Source: an uncultured Chloroflexota bacterium (GTDB lineage: Bacteria > Chloroflexota > Anaerolineae > Aggregatilineales > Phototrophicaceae). Taken from it: a DNA stretch of 28,828 nt. The notes under the pieces were generated by a model, which worked only from the letters and a program-made list of their open reading frames with translations, was not told the origin of the DNA and did no database searches. The position numbers were made by a program, and so were the translations under genes. The DNA is taken from positions 1 through 28,828 of the forward strand of contig CALJKV010000048.1 of NCBI GenBank assembly GCA_937974245.1. The letters run 5' to 3'. Every line of letters begins with the position of its first letter. The first letter of the stretch is position 1. Of the stretch, positions 16,401 through 23,986 are shown piece by piece.

Positions 16401-17009
16401 GTTTTCGCCAGCGGCATGGATGTCAATATCCTTGTGCTGGATACCGAAGTCTACTCCAACACCGGCGGCCAGATGTCGAAGGCGACTCCGCGTGCGGCGG
16501 TTGCGAAGTTCGCCGCTGGTGGTAAACCAACGGCCAAGAAAGACCTCGGGTTGATCGCAATGACCTACAACAACGTATACGTGGCACGGGTCGCGATGGG
16601 TGCGCGTGATGAACAGACGCTCCGCGCCTTCCTGGAAGCTGAAGCGCATCCGGGGCCGTCCCTCATCATTGCATATAGCCACTGTATCGCGCATGGTATC
16701 AACATGACAACGGCCATGCAGAACCAGAAGATGGCTGTGGAAACTGGGCAGTGGCCGCTCTACCGTTACAACCCGGCGCGTGCGCTGCAAGGCGACAATC
16801 CCTTTGTTCTGGATTCGCGTGCGCCGAAGCAGCCGGTTGAGAAGTATCTCAACATGGAAAATCGTTTCAAGATGCTCACCATGAGCAAGCCGGAAGTAGC
16901 GAAAGAATTGTTCAAGCTGGCACAGGAAGATGTTGACGCCCGTTGGAGCATGTACGAGTATCTAGCCTCTCGTTCATACACGAACGGCAGCCCGAACGGG
17001 GATGAATAA
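13428..17009 (+). CDS. nifJ: Pyruvate:ferredoxin (flavodoxin) oxidoreductase
   Basis: 1193 residues, the usual length of single-chain PFOR, with fused domains in order: substrate/TPP pyrimidine domain, transketolase-like domain, gamma domain, two-cluster ferredoxin domain, and C-terminal TPP domain. It oxidises pyruvate and CoA to acetyl-CoA, CO2 and reduced ferredoxin or flavodoxin in the cytoplasm. Two 4Fe-4S motifs are complete (Cys697/700/703/707 and Cys753/756/759/763). The proximal-cluster cysteines 827, 830, 855 and 1086 match the spacing of the Desulfovibrio africanus enzyme, and the TPP GDG is at 977-979. ATG 13428 is chosen over an in-frame ATG at 13410 because AGGAG lies seven bases before it and the earlier ATG overlaps that region. 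It implies anaerobic or microaerobic metabolism. The DHOD-like gene follows 77 bp downstream. Confidence 0.97.
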   Translation: MPERVIKTIEGNEAVAYIAFRLSEVIAIYPITPSSPMGEYADAWAATGSPNIWGTIPSVIEMQSEAGAAGAVHGALQGGSLTTTFTASQGLLLMIPNMYKIAGELTSAVFHVAARSLAAQALSIFGDHSDVMATRTTGFALLGSASVQEAHDLALIAHAATLKARVPFIHFFDGFRTSHEIAKIEMLDDDVIRAMIDNELVFAHRARGLTPDRPVLRGTAQNPDVFFQARETVNPFYDACPDIVQDAMDRFAQITGRQYQVFEYFGAPDAERVIVLMGSGAEPAHETVEYLNRQGEKVGVVKVRLYRPFDMKRFVEALPATTRAIGVLDRTKEPGSGGEPLYLDVVTALHEGMTNEWGQLQDLPKVVGGRYGLSSKEFNPAMIKGVFDNLSEARPKNHFTIGINDDVTHTSLAYDEDFAIESEKVVNALFYGLGSDGTVGANKNSIKIIGENTDNYAQGYFVYDSKKSGAITISHLRFGSEQIRSTYLVNKANFIACHQPIFLERYDMLKDAVPGGVFLLNTSSTADEVWDTLPRLMHEQIINKKLRFYVIDAYKVAQDSGMRNQINTVMQTCFFAISGVLPRDEAIEAIKEAIVKTYGKKGDKIVEMNIEAVDSTLANLYEVAVPTKITSTTRIPDPVPAEAPDFVRNVLGRIIAQDGNALPVSALPIDGTYPTGTTKWEKRNLALEIPVWDPDVCIQCGKCAMVCPHAVIRIKAYEPTVLESAPETFKAVDVRDREWQGLKYTIQVAPEDCTGCALCVDVCPAKNKAALGLKAINMEPQPPLREQERENWDFFLNIPEMDRRSIKVNSIRQQQIQEPLFEFSGACAGCGETPYIKLVTQLFGDRTVVANATGCSSIYGGNLPTTPWAANKDGRGPAWSNSLFEDNAEFGLGIRASLNKQQQFARELLAKVASAVGDDLAAAILEAPQHDDSDIHEQRQRVVVLKERLAGLDSPDAGQLLTLADMLVKKDVWIIGGDGWAYDIGFGGLDHVFASGMDVNILVLDTEVYSNTGGQMSKATPRAAVAKFAAGGKPTAKKDLGLIAMTYNNVYVARVAMGARDEQTLRAFLEAEAHPGPSLIIAYSHCIAHGINMTTAMQNQKMAVETGQWPLYRYNPARALQGDNPFVLDSRAPKQPVEKYLNMENRFKMLTMSKPEVAKELFKLAQEDVDARWSMYEYLASRSYTNGSPNGDE

Positions 17010-17030
17010 ACAGTTCGCAGTCTATTTGGT

Positions 17031-17058
17031 GGGGCAGGCGGCTTTGGTCTCCTGCTCC
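17031..17058 (+). promoter_or_regulatory. Hairpin between nifJ and the DHOD-like gene
   Basis: GGGGCAGG pairs with CCTGCTCC (one G-U) around a 12-base loop, 21 bases after the nifJ stop. No U-run follows, so read-through into the next gene is expected; it could adjust relative expression or protect the upstream message. Confidence 0.35.
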
Positions 17059-17086
17059 GCAGCTATCCAACTAGAAAGGGAATAGC

Positions 17087-18097
17087 ATGGATTTAAGCAC
17101 AACATACCTGGGGATGAAGCTGAAATCACCGCTGGTGCCATCAGCCTCACCCCTGTCCGAAGACATTGACAACATCAAACGGATGGAAGATGCTGGTGCA
17201 GCGGCTGTTGTTCTGTACTCGCTGTTCGAGGAACAGCTTACCCGTGAACAACTGGAGTTGCATTATCATACGACACATGGGACTGAGAGTTTTGCCGAGG
17301 CCCTCTCATACTTCCCTGAACCGGATCAATACCATGTCGGGCCGGATGGCTACCTGGAGCATATTCGCAAAGCAAAAGCGGCGGTCAATATCCCGGTTAT
17401 CGCCAGTTTGAACGGGGCGTCTATCGGCGGTTGGACGGACTTCGCCAAGAAAATGCAGGAAGCCGGGGCCGATGCGCTGGAACTGAATATTTACTACATC
17501 CCGACAGACCTTGATCTGGTGGGGGCAGCGGTTGAACAAACCTATATAGACATCCTCAAAGCGGTCAAATCTGCTGTCACTATCCCGGTAGCGGTCAAGC
17601 TGAGTCCATACTTCAGCAACATGGCGAACATGGCGAAGCAGCTTTCCGATGCGGGCGCGGATGGTCTTGTCCTCTTCAACCGTTTCTATCAACCTGATAT
17701 TGACCTGGAAGCGCTGGAAATTCGCCCCAATGTCCTGTTGAGTACCCCGCAGGCGATGCGTTTGCCGTTGACATGGGTCGGTATTCTGTATGGGCGGATC
17801 GCGGCAGATATGGCGGCTACCAGCGGTATTCATACTGCCTATGACGCGATCAAGATGCTGATGGTGGGTGCGAATGTGACGATGATGGCGGCGGCGCTGC
17901 TGCGTAACGGCATCAATCACCTGCGGCAAGTGGAAGCTGATTTGACCCAGTGGCTGGAGGAAAATGAGTATGAGTCGGTTCAGCAGCTTCGCGGCAGCCT
18001 GAGCCAGATCAACTCGGCGGATGCCAGTGCCTTCGAGCGTGCGCAGTACATGAAGAGTGTCACAACGGTTCCAGCCAGTTACTTCCGCAATCGTTAA
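17087..18097 (+). CDS. Dihydroorotate-dehydrogenase-like flavoprotein
   Basis: 336 residues with the FMN-binding TIM-barrel pattern of class I dihydroorotate dehydrogenases: TTYLGMKLKSPL at the start, VIASLNG near residue 108, a GADALELN strand, IPVAVKLSP, and GADGLVLFNRF. It belongs to the group usually annotated as DHOD-like, which is often encoded beside nifJ in several bacterial phyla; to my knowledge its physiological substrate is not settled. The expected electron partner (PyrK-like) is absent, and no other pyrimidine gene is near. Proximity to PFOR suggests a redox role tied to ferredoxin, which is inference. AAAGGG seven bases before the ATG supports the start. The strong terminator at 18131 closes the operon. 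Confidence 0.85.
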   Translation: MDLSTTYLGMKLKSPLVPSASPLSEDIDNIKRMEDAGAAAVVLYSLFEEQLTREQLELHYHTTHGTESFAEALSYFPEPDQYHVGPDGYLEHIRKAKAAVNIPVIASLNGASIGGWTDFAKKMQEAGADALELNIYYIPTDLDLVGAAVEQTYIDILKAVKSAVTIPVAVKLSPYFSNMANMAKQLSDAGADGLVLFNRFYQPDIDLEALEIRPNVLLSTPQAMRLPLTWVGILYGRIAADMAATSGIHTAYDAIKMLMVGANVTMMAAALLRNGINHLRQVEADLTQWLEENEYESVQQLRGSLSQINSADASAFERAQYMKSVTTVPASYFRNR

Positions 18098-18130
18098 ATA
18101 TCGGAAAACCATTGATTGTGGTGAATCATG

Positions 18131-18154
18131 AGGGGCGCTCGCTGCGCCCCTTTT
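18131..18154 (+). terminator. Intrinsic terminator of the nifJ operon
   Basis: Perfect eight-base stem AGGGGCGC/GCGCCCCT with a TCGCT loop, running into TTTT on the plus strand, 34 bases after the DHOD-like stop. It also lies just beyond the stop of the convergent ABC gene, but on that strand no T-run follows. Confidence 0.85.
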
Positions 18155-18176
18155 GCACTTCATTCGTTGAAGCGGG

Positions 18177-20102
18177 TTAATCTGAGGCGGGCTGTAAGTG
18201 TGGGGTGCTACCGTTGACCGATGGTTCGCCCTCTTCTTCACGGCGGAATTGACTCATATACAAGTCGTAATACGCCGCTTTGTTTGCCAGCAGGTCATTA
18301 TGTTTCCCCCGTTCAATGATTTGCCCATCGCGCAGTAGCAGAACCTGGTCGGCGTTCCGAATCGTACTCAGGCGGTGTGCAATCACAAAACTGGTACGCC
18401 CCGCCAGAAGTTTCTCGAAAGCCGTCTGGATTAACCGCTCGGTGCGCGTATCTACGCTGGAAGTTGCTTCATCCAGAATCAGGATGCGCGGATTTTTGAG
18501 TGCCGCGCGAGCGATGGCGATAAGCTGGCGCTGCCCCTGGCTCAACCCACTGCCACGTTCGCCCAACACCGTCCCGTAGCCATCCGGCAGTCGCTCAATG
18601 AAAGTGTCGGCGGAGACCAGTTTGGCCGCCGCGATCACTTCCTCATCGCTCGCATCCAGTCGCCCATAGCGAATATTGTTCATAACCGTGTCCGAGAACA
18701 GGAATGTATCCTGCAATACGATGCCCACCTGTTCCCGTAAACTGGCCGTCGTAACGTCGCGCACATCAACATCATCAATCTTTACTGCACCCGCCGAGAC
18801 ATCGTAGAAACGTGGAATCAGGTTGATAATCGTAGTTTTGCCTGCGCCAGTTGGCCCGACAATTGCGATCATCTGGCCGGGTTCAGCTTCCAGGTCAATG
18901 CCTTGCAGCACTGGGACGCCTTCTTCATATTCAGCGTGAACCGTGTCAAACGTGACCTTACCCTCAATGAGTGGCATTGCGAATGCATCCGGCTTGTCTG
19001 TGATTTCAGCCTTTTCATCAAGCAGCCCAAAGATGCGTTCCCCGCCCGCGATAGCGTTCTGGATGTTCGTCCACAACACCGCGATTTGGGTGATTGGCTG
19101 ATTGAACCGCTGGGCGTAACCCAGAAATGTGAAAACTGTACCGACGGTAATCACCGAGGTACCGAGTAAAGGCTCATTTCGTAGTACCGACAGCCCGCCG
19201 ACAACGACTACTATCGCCAGCGCGATGTACCCCAGCGCCTCTAACATCGGGTTCAATGCACTGGTATAGGATGCAGCGCGGATGTTCGCGTCGCGGTTGG
19301 CGGCATTCGTGCGGCGGAAGTTGATAATATTCTCGTCTTCGCGGTTGAAAGCCTGAACTTCGCGCACTCCGGCGATGCTTTCCTGGAGGTCAGCATTCAC
19401 ACTGCCCATTTCCTGTCGGCTGCGGCGAAATGCCTTGCGTGCCTGGGATGAGAGGAAGACCGTTGCCAGCGCCATGAAAGGTACAACTGTAAGCGTGAGC
19501 AGGGCGTAGGGGACATTTGTCTGGAGCATTTTGACAATGATCCAGGTAATCAACAGCGCCCCGCTGAAGACCTGTACCAGTGCGAAGCTGAAGGCCTGTT
19601 GAATTGTGTCGGAGTCATTGGTAAAACGGCTCATGATATTACCAGCTTCATTTTCAGCGTAGTAGCTCAATGAGAGTCGGTTGATATGCCGGAACACATC
19701 TTTACGCAGGTCGCGCAGCGCACTTTGCCCCGCCCAGGTCATACTATAGAACATCAAACCGCTCAGAACACTCCCCAACACATATAACCCGGTCAGCACC
19801 AGAACAATGCTGGTCAGCCCGGCCAGCTTGTCTGCCAGCGGTGTGGTGGATGTCATTGTGGGGTCATACCAGCATACTGAACCCGGTTGAGCGAACAGGT
19901 AGCAATCTACTGATTGGCCGATCAGCTCTGGCCCGATGACCTGTGTCCAGGTGCTGACCACCATGAAAGTCAGTACGAGTACCAGCGCAAACCAACGCTT
20001 GCGAAAGTAAACCCAGAACCGTGCCAGAGTCGCGCCGACATTTTTGGGCTTGCTTATATCCTTATCGAAGAGGCGGCGTCCGCCGTCCATTCCTCCCATC
20101 AT
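18177..20102 (-). CDS. ABC exporter half-transporter, catalytic subunit of a heterodimer
   Basis: 641 residues: a type-I exporter membrane domain (about 30-350) and an ATPase domain (about 385-620). Walker A is GPTGAGKTT, catalytic Glu545 follows Walker B, and the switch His576 is present, while the signature motif is LSQGQ (520-524) and not LSGGQ. In heterodimeric exporters such as TM287/288 this combination marks the subunit that supplies the working Walker residues and the altered signature for the degenerate site. The partner gene ends only five bases upstream. GGAGG lies 14 bases before the first ATG, an unusually long spacing, so the exact start among the clustered ATG codons is uncertain. 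Likely role: efflux of drugs or lipophilic compounds across the inner membrane, under the MarR regulator upstream. Confidence 0.92.
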   Translation of the reverse strand: MMGGMDGGRRLFDKDISKPKNVGATLARFWVYFRKRWFALVLVLTFMVVSTWTQVIGPELIGQSVDCYLFAQPGSVCWYDPTMTSTTPLADKLAGLTSIVLVLTGLYVLGSVLSGLMFYSMTWAGQSALRDLRKDVFRHINRLSLSYYAENEAGNIMSRFTNDSDTIQQAFSFALVQVFSGALLITWIIVKMLQTNVPYALLTLTVVPFMALATVFLSSQARKAFRRSRQEMGSVNADLQESIAGVREVQAFNREDENIINFRRTNAANRDANIRAASYTSALNPMLEALGYIALAIVVVVGGLSVLRNEPLLGTSVITVGTVFTFLGYAQRFNQPITQIAVLWTNIQNAIAGGERIFGLLDEKAEITDKPDAFAMPLIEGKVTFDTVHAEYEEGVPVLQGIDLEAEPGQMIAIVGPTGAGKTTIINLIPRFYDVSAGAVKIDDVDVRDVTTASLREQVGIVLQDTFLFSDTVMNNIRYGRLDASDEEVIAAAKLVSADTFIERLPDGYGTVLGERGSGLSQGQRQLIAIARAALKNPRILILDEATSSVDTRTERLIQTAFEKLLAGRTSFVIAHRLSTIRNADQVLLLRDGQIIERGKHNDLLANKAAYYDLYMSQFRREEEGEPSVNGSTPHLQPASD

Positions 20103-20107
20103 CGTGG

Positions 20108-22048
20108 TTACTGAGCCTCCCCTTGTTCATCAATTTCAGCGTCGCCGACTAACTGTGAGTGATAGATTTCGGCATAGAGGGCACTTTGTTCCATTAGTTC
20201 CTCATGTTTGCCCTGCGCTACGATCCGGCCTTTATCCAGCACAAGAATCTGGCTGGCGTTCAAGACTGTGCTGATACGCTGGGCAATCACGAAACTCGTG
20301 CGCCCCGCCATTAGGTTATCCAGTGCCTTCTGAATACGGTACTCAGTCATGAGATCCACGCTACTGGTAGAATCATCCAGGATCAACAGGCGGGGATTAA
20401 GCAATAGGGCGCGGGCGATGGCGATGCGCTGTTTCTGTCCGCCGGAGAGGGTCGCGCCACGTTCACCGACTGGCGTATTGTAACCATCAGGGAAGTTCAT
20501 AATGAAGTCGTGCGCCTCTGCCGATTTTGCGACAGCAATGATCTGTTCCTCATTGGCATCCGGGCGACCAAAGGCGATGTTATCCCGGATTGTGCCGCTG
20601 AATAGGTTTGTCTCCTGTAGCACAATCCCAATCTGGGAGCGTAGACTGTCCAACTGGACATCGCGCACATCCAGCCCATCAATTAACACGCCGCCTTCAC
20701 TGGTATCGTAAAATCGGGGAACCAGATTGATGATGGTTGTCTTGCCGCTGCCTGTTGCCCCCAATAGCGCGATAGTCTGCCCTGGTTCAGCGGTGAAGCT
20801 GACATGGCTTAACACGGGGTCACTGTTGGCAAAGTAGCGGAAGGTGACATCCTTGAATTCCACATGCCCCTGGATTTCGGGTAGGGTGATCGCATCCGGC
20901 CTATCGGTGACATCATTTTTCGCATCCATGATTTCGAAAATGCGCCCCGCCGAGGCTGAAGCCTGTGCCATCAACGAGATGATGAATCCCAACTGCCCCA
21001 GAGGGAAAAACACGTATAGCAAATACAGGCTGAACTCCTGGTATTCACCCAGGCTAAGTGTGCCACCCAGAATCTGATTTCCGCCAAAATACAGAATAAC
21101 CACCTGGCCGATCTGGGCAATGAGGAAGATCACCGGGAACAGGAATGCAAATGTCCGGCTGACTTGCAGCCCTTGCTCCAGCACGTCATCTGCCGCTTTG
21201 TTGAAGCGTTTCTCTTCGTAGGGTTCGCGGGCGAAGGCCTTAACGACCTTGATGCCGGCCAGCGCCTCTTGCAGGACCGTGTTTAGCGCCGAAATTCGCT
21301 GCTGCACTTTGGCGAAAAGCGGCTGAGAGATGGCGCCAAACACCATGAATAACACTACGGCAATCGGTAAGGTTGGCAAAATAGCTAAGGTCAGTTGCCA
21401 GTTGGTTGTCAACAGAATGAGCAGCGTGATGATGAGTAAAATGAATGCTTGTGCCGCCAGCATCAAACCCTGGGCGATAAAGAGGCGGACTTTCTCAACA
21501 TCATCGGTGGCGCGGATCATCAACTGTCCGGTCTGGTTGCGGTCATGATAGCTGAATGATAACCGCTGAATCTTGGCGAATAATTCATTTCGGAAGTCAA
21601 AGGCGACCCCTTGTGAGGTGGTTTCTGCCATAAACGCCTGTACAAATGAGAAGAGCGCCCGCATTATCGCAAAGGCCACAATGATGATGGCCGCATTGAT
21701 AAGCAGAGTCTCTGCGTTCGCCTGGTCAAGTTTGAGCTGCTCGACAGTTGTTCCCATTTGCGTAGCAGCGGCCTGCTGCAAGGGTGCCAGCGGAATGCTG
21801 AGAATGCCGTTGGCAGTAATGCCGGTGGTGACTGACGTAATCATGTTCTGCACGAGTTTGGGGACTGCGAGTTGTGCGATGGAGGCGACCAGCAGCGCCC
21901 CATAGGCAAGAAAAGTGGAACGACGATGATTGCTGAGATAACGGATGGCGCGTATGAGTCCCTTGAAACTCATCCCACCTCCACCCATACGACGGCCCCG
22001 CCGCGCAGGTTGTGCTGCTTGTGCTTGCAAAGTGATATCCTCCCTCAT
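20108..22048 (-). CDS. ABC exporter half-transporter, degenerate-site subunit of a heterodimer
   Basis: 646 residues: a basic N-terminus, a membrane domain (about 35-370) and an ATPase domain (about 405-630). Walker A GATGSGKTT and LSGGQ are intact, but the residue after Walker B is Asp559 (LDDSTSS in place of LDEATSS) and the switch histidine is Gln590 (IAQRIS). These are the known marks of the non-hydrolysing site in heterodimeric exporters such as TM287/288, BmrCD and LmrCD. With the next gene it should form one active and one degenerate site. A TTG at 22030 has GGGAGG eight bases upstream, whereas the first ATG at 22048 overlaps that binding site; the protein may therefore begin six residues later. 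It is probably expressed with marR, 175 bp upstream. Confidence 0.92.
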   Translation of the reverse strand: MREDITLQAQAAQPARRGRRMGGGGMSFKGLIRAIRYLSNHRRSTFLAYGALLVASIAQLAVPKLVQNMITSVTTGITANGILSIPLAPLQQAAATQMGTTVEQLKLDQANAETLLINAAIIIVAFAIMRALFSFVQAFMAETTSQGVAFDFRNELFAKIQRLSFSYHDRNQTGQLMIRATDDVEKVRLFIAQGLMLAAQAFILLIITLLILLTTNWQLTLAILPTLPIAVVLFMVFGAISQPLFAKVQQRISALNTVLQEALAGIKVVKAFAREPYEEKRFNKAADDVLEQGLQVSRTFAFLFPVIFLIAQIGQVVILYFGGNQILGGTLSLGEYQEFSLYLLYVFFPLGQLGFIISLMAQASASAGRIFEIMDAKNDVTDRPDAITLPEIQGHVEFKDVTFRYFANSDPVLSHVSFTAEPGQTIALLGATGSGKTTIINLVPRFYDTSEGGVLIDGLDVRDVQLDSLRSQIGIVLQETNLFSGTIRDNIAFGRPDANEEQIIAVAKSAEAHDFIMNFPDGYNTPVGERGATLSGGQKQRIAIARALLLNPRLLILDDSTSSVDLMTEYRIQKALDNLMAGRTSFVIAQRISTVLNASQILVLDKGRIVAQGKHEELMEQSALYAEIYHSQLVGDAEIDEQGEAQ

Positions 22049-22148
22049 TAAATCTGCTGCTTCGTGTCTTGTTTACCTGACTTTAGGTGCTGATGCGTGC
22101 CAGGCCAATATACTTGCTCACAAGAAACGATAAAAAGAACAATGTAGA

Positions 22149-22164
22149 CTAAATTATTTTTTAG
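22149..22164. promoter_or_regulatory. AT-rich inverted repeat between marR and the ABC genes
   Basis: CTAAA and TTTAG, six bases apart, lie in the 175-bp gap between the MarR gene and the first exporter gene. It could be a second MarR site or just AT-rich promoter sequence for an internal promoter. Confidence 0.2.
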
Positions 22165-22223
22165 ATTGGCCTAATTATGAGCTTCCGGGGCATCTATGTC
22201 AATAATCAAATGCAAGGGGGTAT

Positions 22224-22706
22224 CTATCCAGTATCCGTTTTGCCCGCTCGTTGTGATGACGTGGCGACCAGCGCCCGTTCCAGTGAGGATACAATGATCT
22301 CTTGTTCGTCTGGCGGTAGGGCATCCAATACGGTACGCATCGCGCCGCAGCGCAGCGCATGGGCTTCTTCAAGCATGTCTTGTGCCTGTTGGCTCAGGAA
22401 CAATTGCATTTGGCGGGCGTCCTTAGGGTCACTCTGGCGGTTTACCAGTTTCGCCCGCTCCAGTTGGCGTACAGCCGTTGAAATGGCAGCTGGGGTAATC
22501 TGTAACCGTTCGGCCAGCTCTTTTTGCGATATGCCCGGTTTTTCGTGGAGCAGCCTCAGTGCGTGCAATTGTTTGATCGTCAGACCTTCCACCTTTGTAT
22601 GCGGTATACGATAACGAATCAAATGGAATAAGGCATCCAATGTCCTTAATAAACGGATAGCTAATTGTTCTGATTCGGAGGCATCCCCGGCATGATGTTG
22701 ATCCAT
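22224..22706 (-). CDS. MarR family transcriptional regulator
   Basis: 160 residues with the full MarR plan: an N-terminal dimerisation helix, a winged helix-turn-helix (about 50-115) with ISQKELAERL and the recognition helix TPAAISTAVRQLE, the wing with the usual D-x-R (DPKDARQ), and C-terminal helices. Such proteins repress efflux genes until a small ligand releases them from a palindromic site. The two exporter genes lie directly downstream on the same strand, and a palindrome sits just upstream of this start, so autorepression and control of the exporter are likely. The ATG at 22706 has only a weak GAGAG binding site. The ligand is unknown. Confidence 0.92.
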   Translation of the reverse strand: MDQHHAGDASESEQLAIRLLRTLDALFHLIRYRIPHTKVEGLTIKQLHALRLLHEKPGISQKELAERLQITPAAISTAVRQLERAKLVNRQSDPKDARQMQLFLSQQAQDMLEEAHALRCGAMRTVLDALPPDEQEIIVSSLERALVATSSQRAGKTDTG

Positions 22707-22716
22707 AATGATCTCT

Positions 22717-22748
22717 CAACTAACGTAGTTAATTAACTTAACTAATTG
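22717..22748. promoter_or_regulatory. Palindromic operator upstream of marR
   Basis: A perfect 12-bp palindrome AGTTAATTAACT (22727-22738) sits at the centre of an imperfect 32-bp palindrome whose arms match at 11 of 16 positions. It ends 11 bases before the marR start, where MarR proteins typically bind to repress their own operon. Confidence 0.6.
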
Positions 22749-22814
22749 AAAATTCTAGGTTTCAAGCAGGTTATTGTCAAGTGAGAAGGGAATGAGGAAA
22801 AACTGCCAAAACGG

Positions 22815-23864
22815 TTACTCCGGTCTATAGCGAGGGTTTTCCAGCAGGCGGTTGCCCAATGCGACGAACCAGGGCGTTGGATCAATCTTTTCGGCAAGGA
22901 GCTTCGCACGGCGTTTGGCCCATGTGTTTTTCAGGTCAGGCATTGCCAACAGTTCTCGTGCTTTCTCCAATGCTGCCGCACCGCTGTCATAAAAAAACAA
23001 TAGGCCATATTTGTCACGCAGGTCGAACCAGTTGCCAGCCTGGAGACTGCTTACAAAGAGAGCCGGTGTGCCGAGAATTGCTGCCTCAGTGAGCATTGTT
23101 CCTCCTTCACCGATATACAGCGTGGCAAATGCCAGGAGATGGTGGATTTGCTCGGGTGGGAAGTGGGTGACAAATGGGGCGAATTCCGGGTCAACATCCC
23201 CTTCAACCGAAAGCAGCACCCGGCCATACTGCGCCAGTTCCCGTAGCAGGTCGCGCTTTTCCGCCAGGCTGAACCCGTGATGGCCGATGTCATGTGTCGC
23301 GCCCCAGGCCACAAACCGCACAATGAAGAAGCGATCATCCGGCGTGAGACCTAACGATCCCAACACGGCAGGGTCAGGCGTGAATTCATCCGGGTGTAGG
23401 TAAGCTAGCTCATGATATCCGGCATAGCGCACCTGTTTTGGCCCCAGATCACGGGTGAACACAGTAGGTGTCGGAATCACAGTGGCGAATGGTTTGAACA
23501 GAGCGTGCTGCTCGGTAGCATGTTCGGTGTCGGTCAGGGCGATATATGGTTTGCCCAGCAGCCGCGCCGGAAGCCCTACGGTGGGACTACCGATGCTGAT
23601 AAACAGGCTTGGTTTGAATTGGCGGGCAATGCGATAGGTTGCGAGTGTCCGCAGGATTAGTTCCAATACCAGCGCTAGTTTGCCTTTACGGCGGCGATAC
23701 GTGATACGGTAGGGGAGTTGGTAAGCATCCAGCAAATTCACCACGACTTCCCGATCCAGCGCGGTAAACAGAATCTGGTGCCCAAGCTGCTCCCAATCAC
23801 GAGCGGAGCCCCGAAAAAGATGCACATGAGCCGGGTGTCCAACGTCTATTAGAATATTCGCCAT
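22815..23864 (-). CDS. DUF354 family protein (GT-B glycosyltransferase-like)
   Basis: 349 residues, full length for DUF354. The N-terminal half starts ILIDVGHPAHVHLFR, the pattern of this family, which is related to the UDP-GlcNAc 2-epimerase/GT-B fold; IALTDTEHA is another recognisable block. The second half carries LYIGEGGTMLTEAAILGTPAL, which resembles the nucleotide-sugar-binding region of GT-B enzymes. There is no signal peptide or membrane segment, so it is cytoplasmic. Function is not established for the family, but it commonly sits with surface polysaccharide genes, in line with the divergent GT2 gene. AGGA six bases before the ATG supports the start. It lies upstream of marR on the same strand, 108 bp apart, probably as a separate unit. 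Confidence 0.82.
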   Translation of the reverse strand: MANILIDVGHPAHVHLFRGSARDWEQLGHQILFTALDREVVVNLLDAYQLPYRITYRRRKGKLALVLELILRTLATYRIARQFKPSLFISIGSPTVGLPARLLGKPYIALTDTEHATEQHALFKPFATVIPTPTVFTRDLGPKQVRYAGYHELAYLHPDEFTPDPAVLGSLGLTPDDRFFIVRFVAWGATHDIGHHGFSLAEKRDLLRELAQYGRVLLSVEGDVDPEFAPFVTHFPPEQIHHLLAFATLYIGEGGTMLTEAAILGTPALFVSSLQAGNWFDLRDKYGLLFFYDSGAAALEKARELLAMPDLKNTWAKRRAKLLAEKIDPTPWFVALGNRLLENPRYRPE

Positions 23865-23986
23865 AGATTATCCTGACCTGGGAATTTAAGATGAAGGCTT
23901 ACCTGAATTACAAATTATGCCGGGTCAATCAATACTACCGCCTTTGCCCGGCCTGCAACAGGGTTTTTCCCAGGAGTTGAGTGTTT

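Noticed and set aside
17306..18241. 311-codon open frame antisense to the DHOD-like gene
   Set aside because: It mirrors a well-supported flavoprotein over nearly its full length, is rich in His, Arg and Gln as shadow frames are, and crosses the terminator at 18131-18154.
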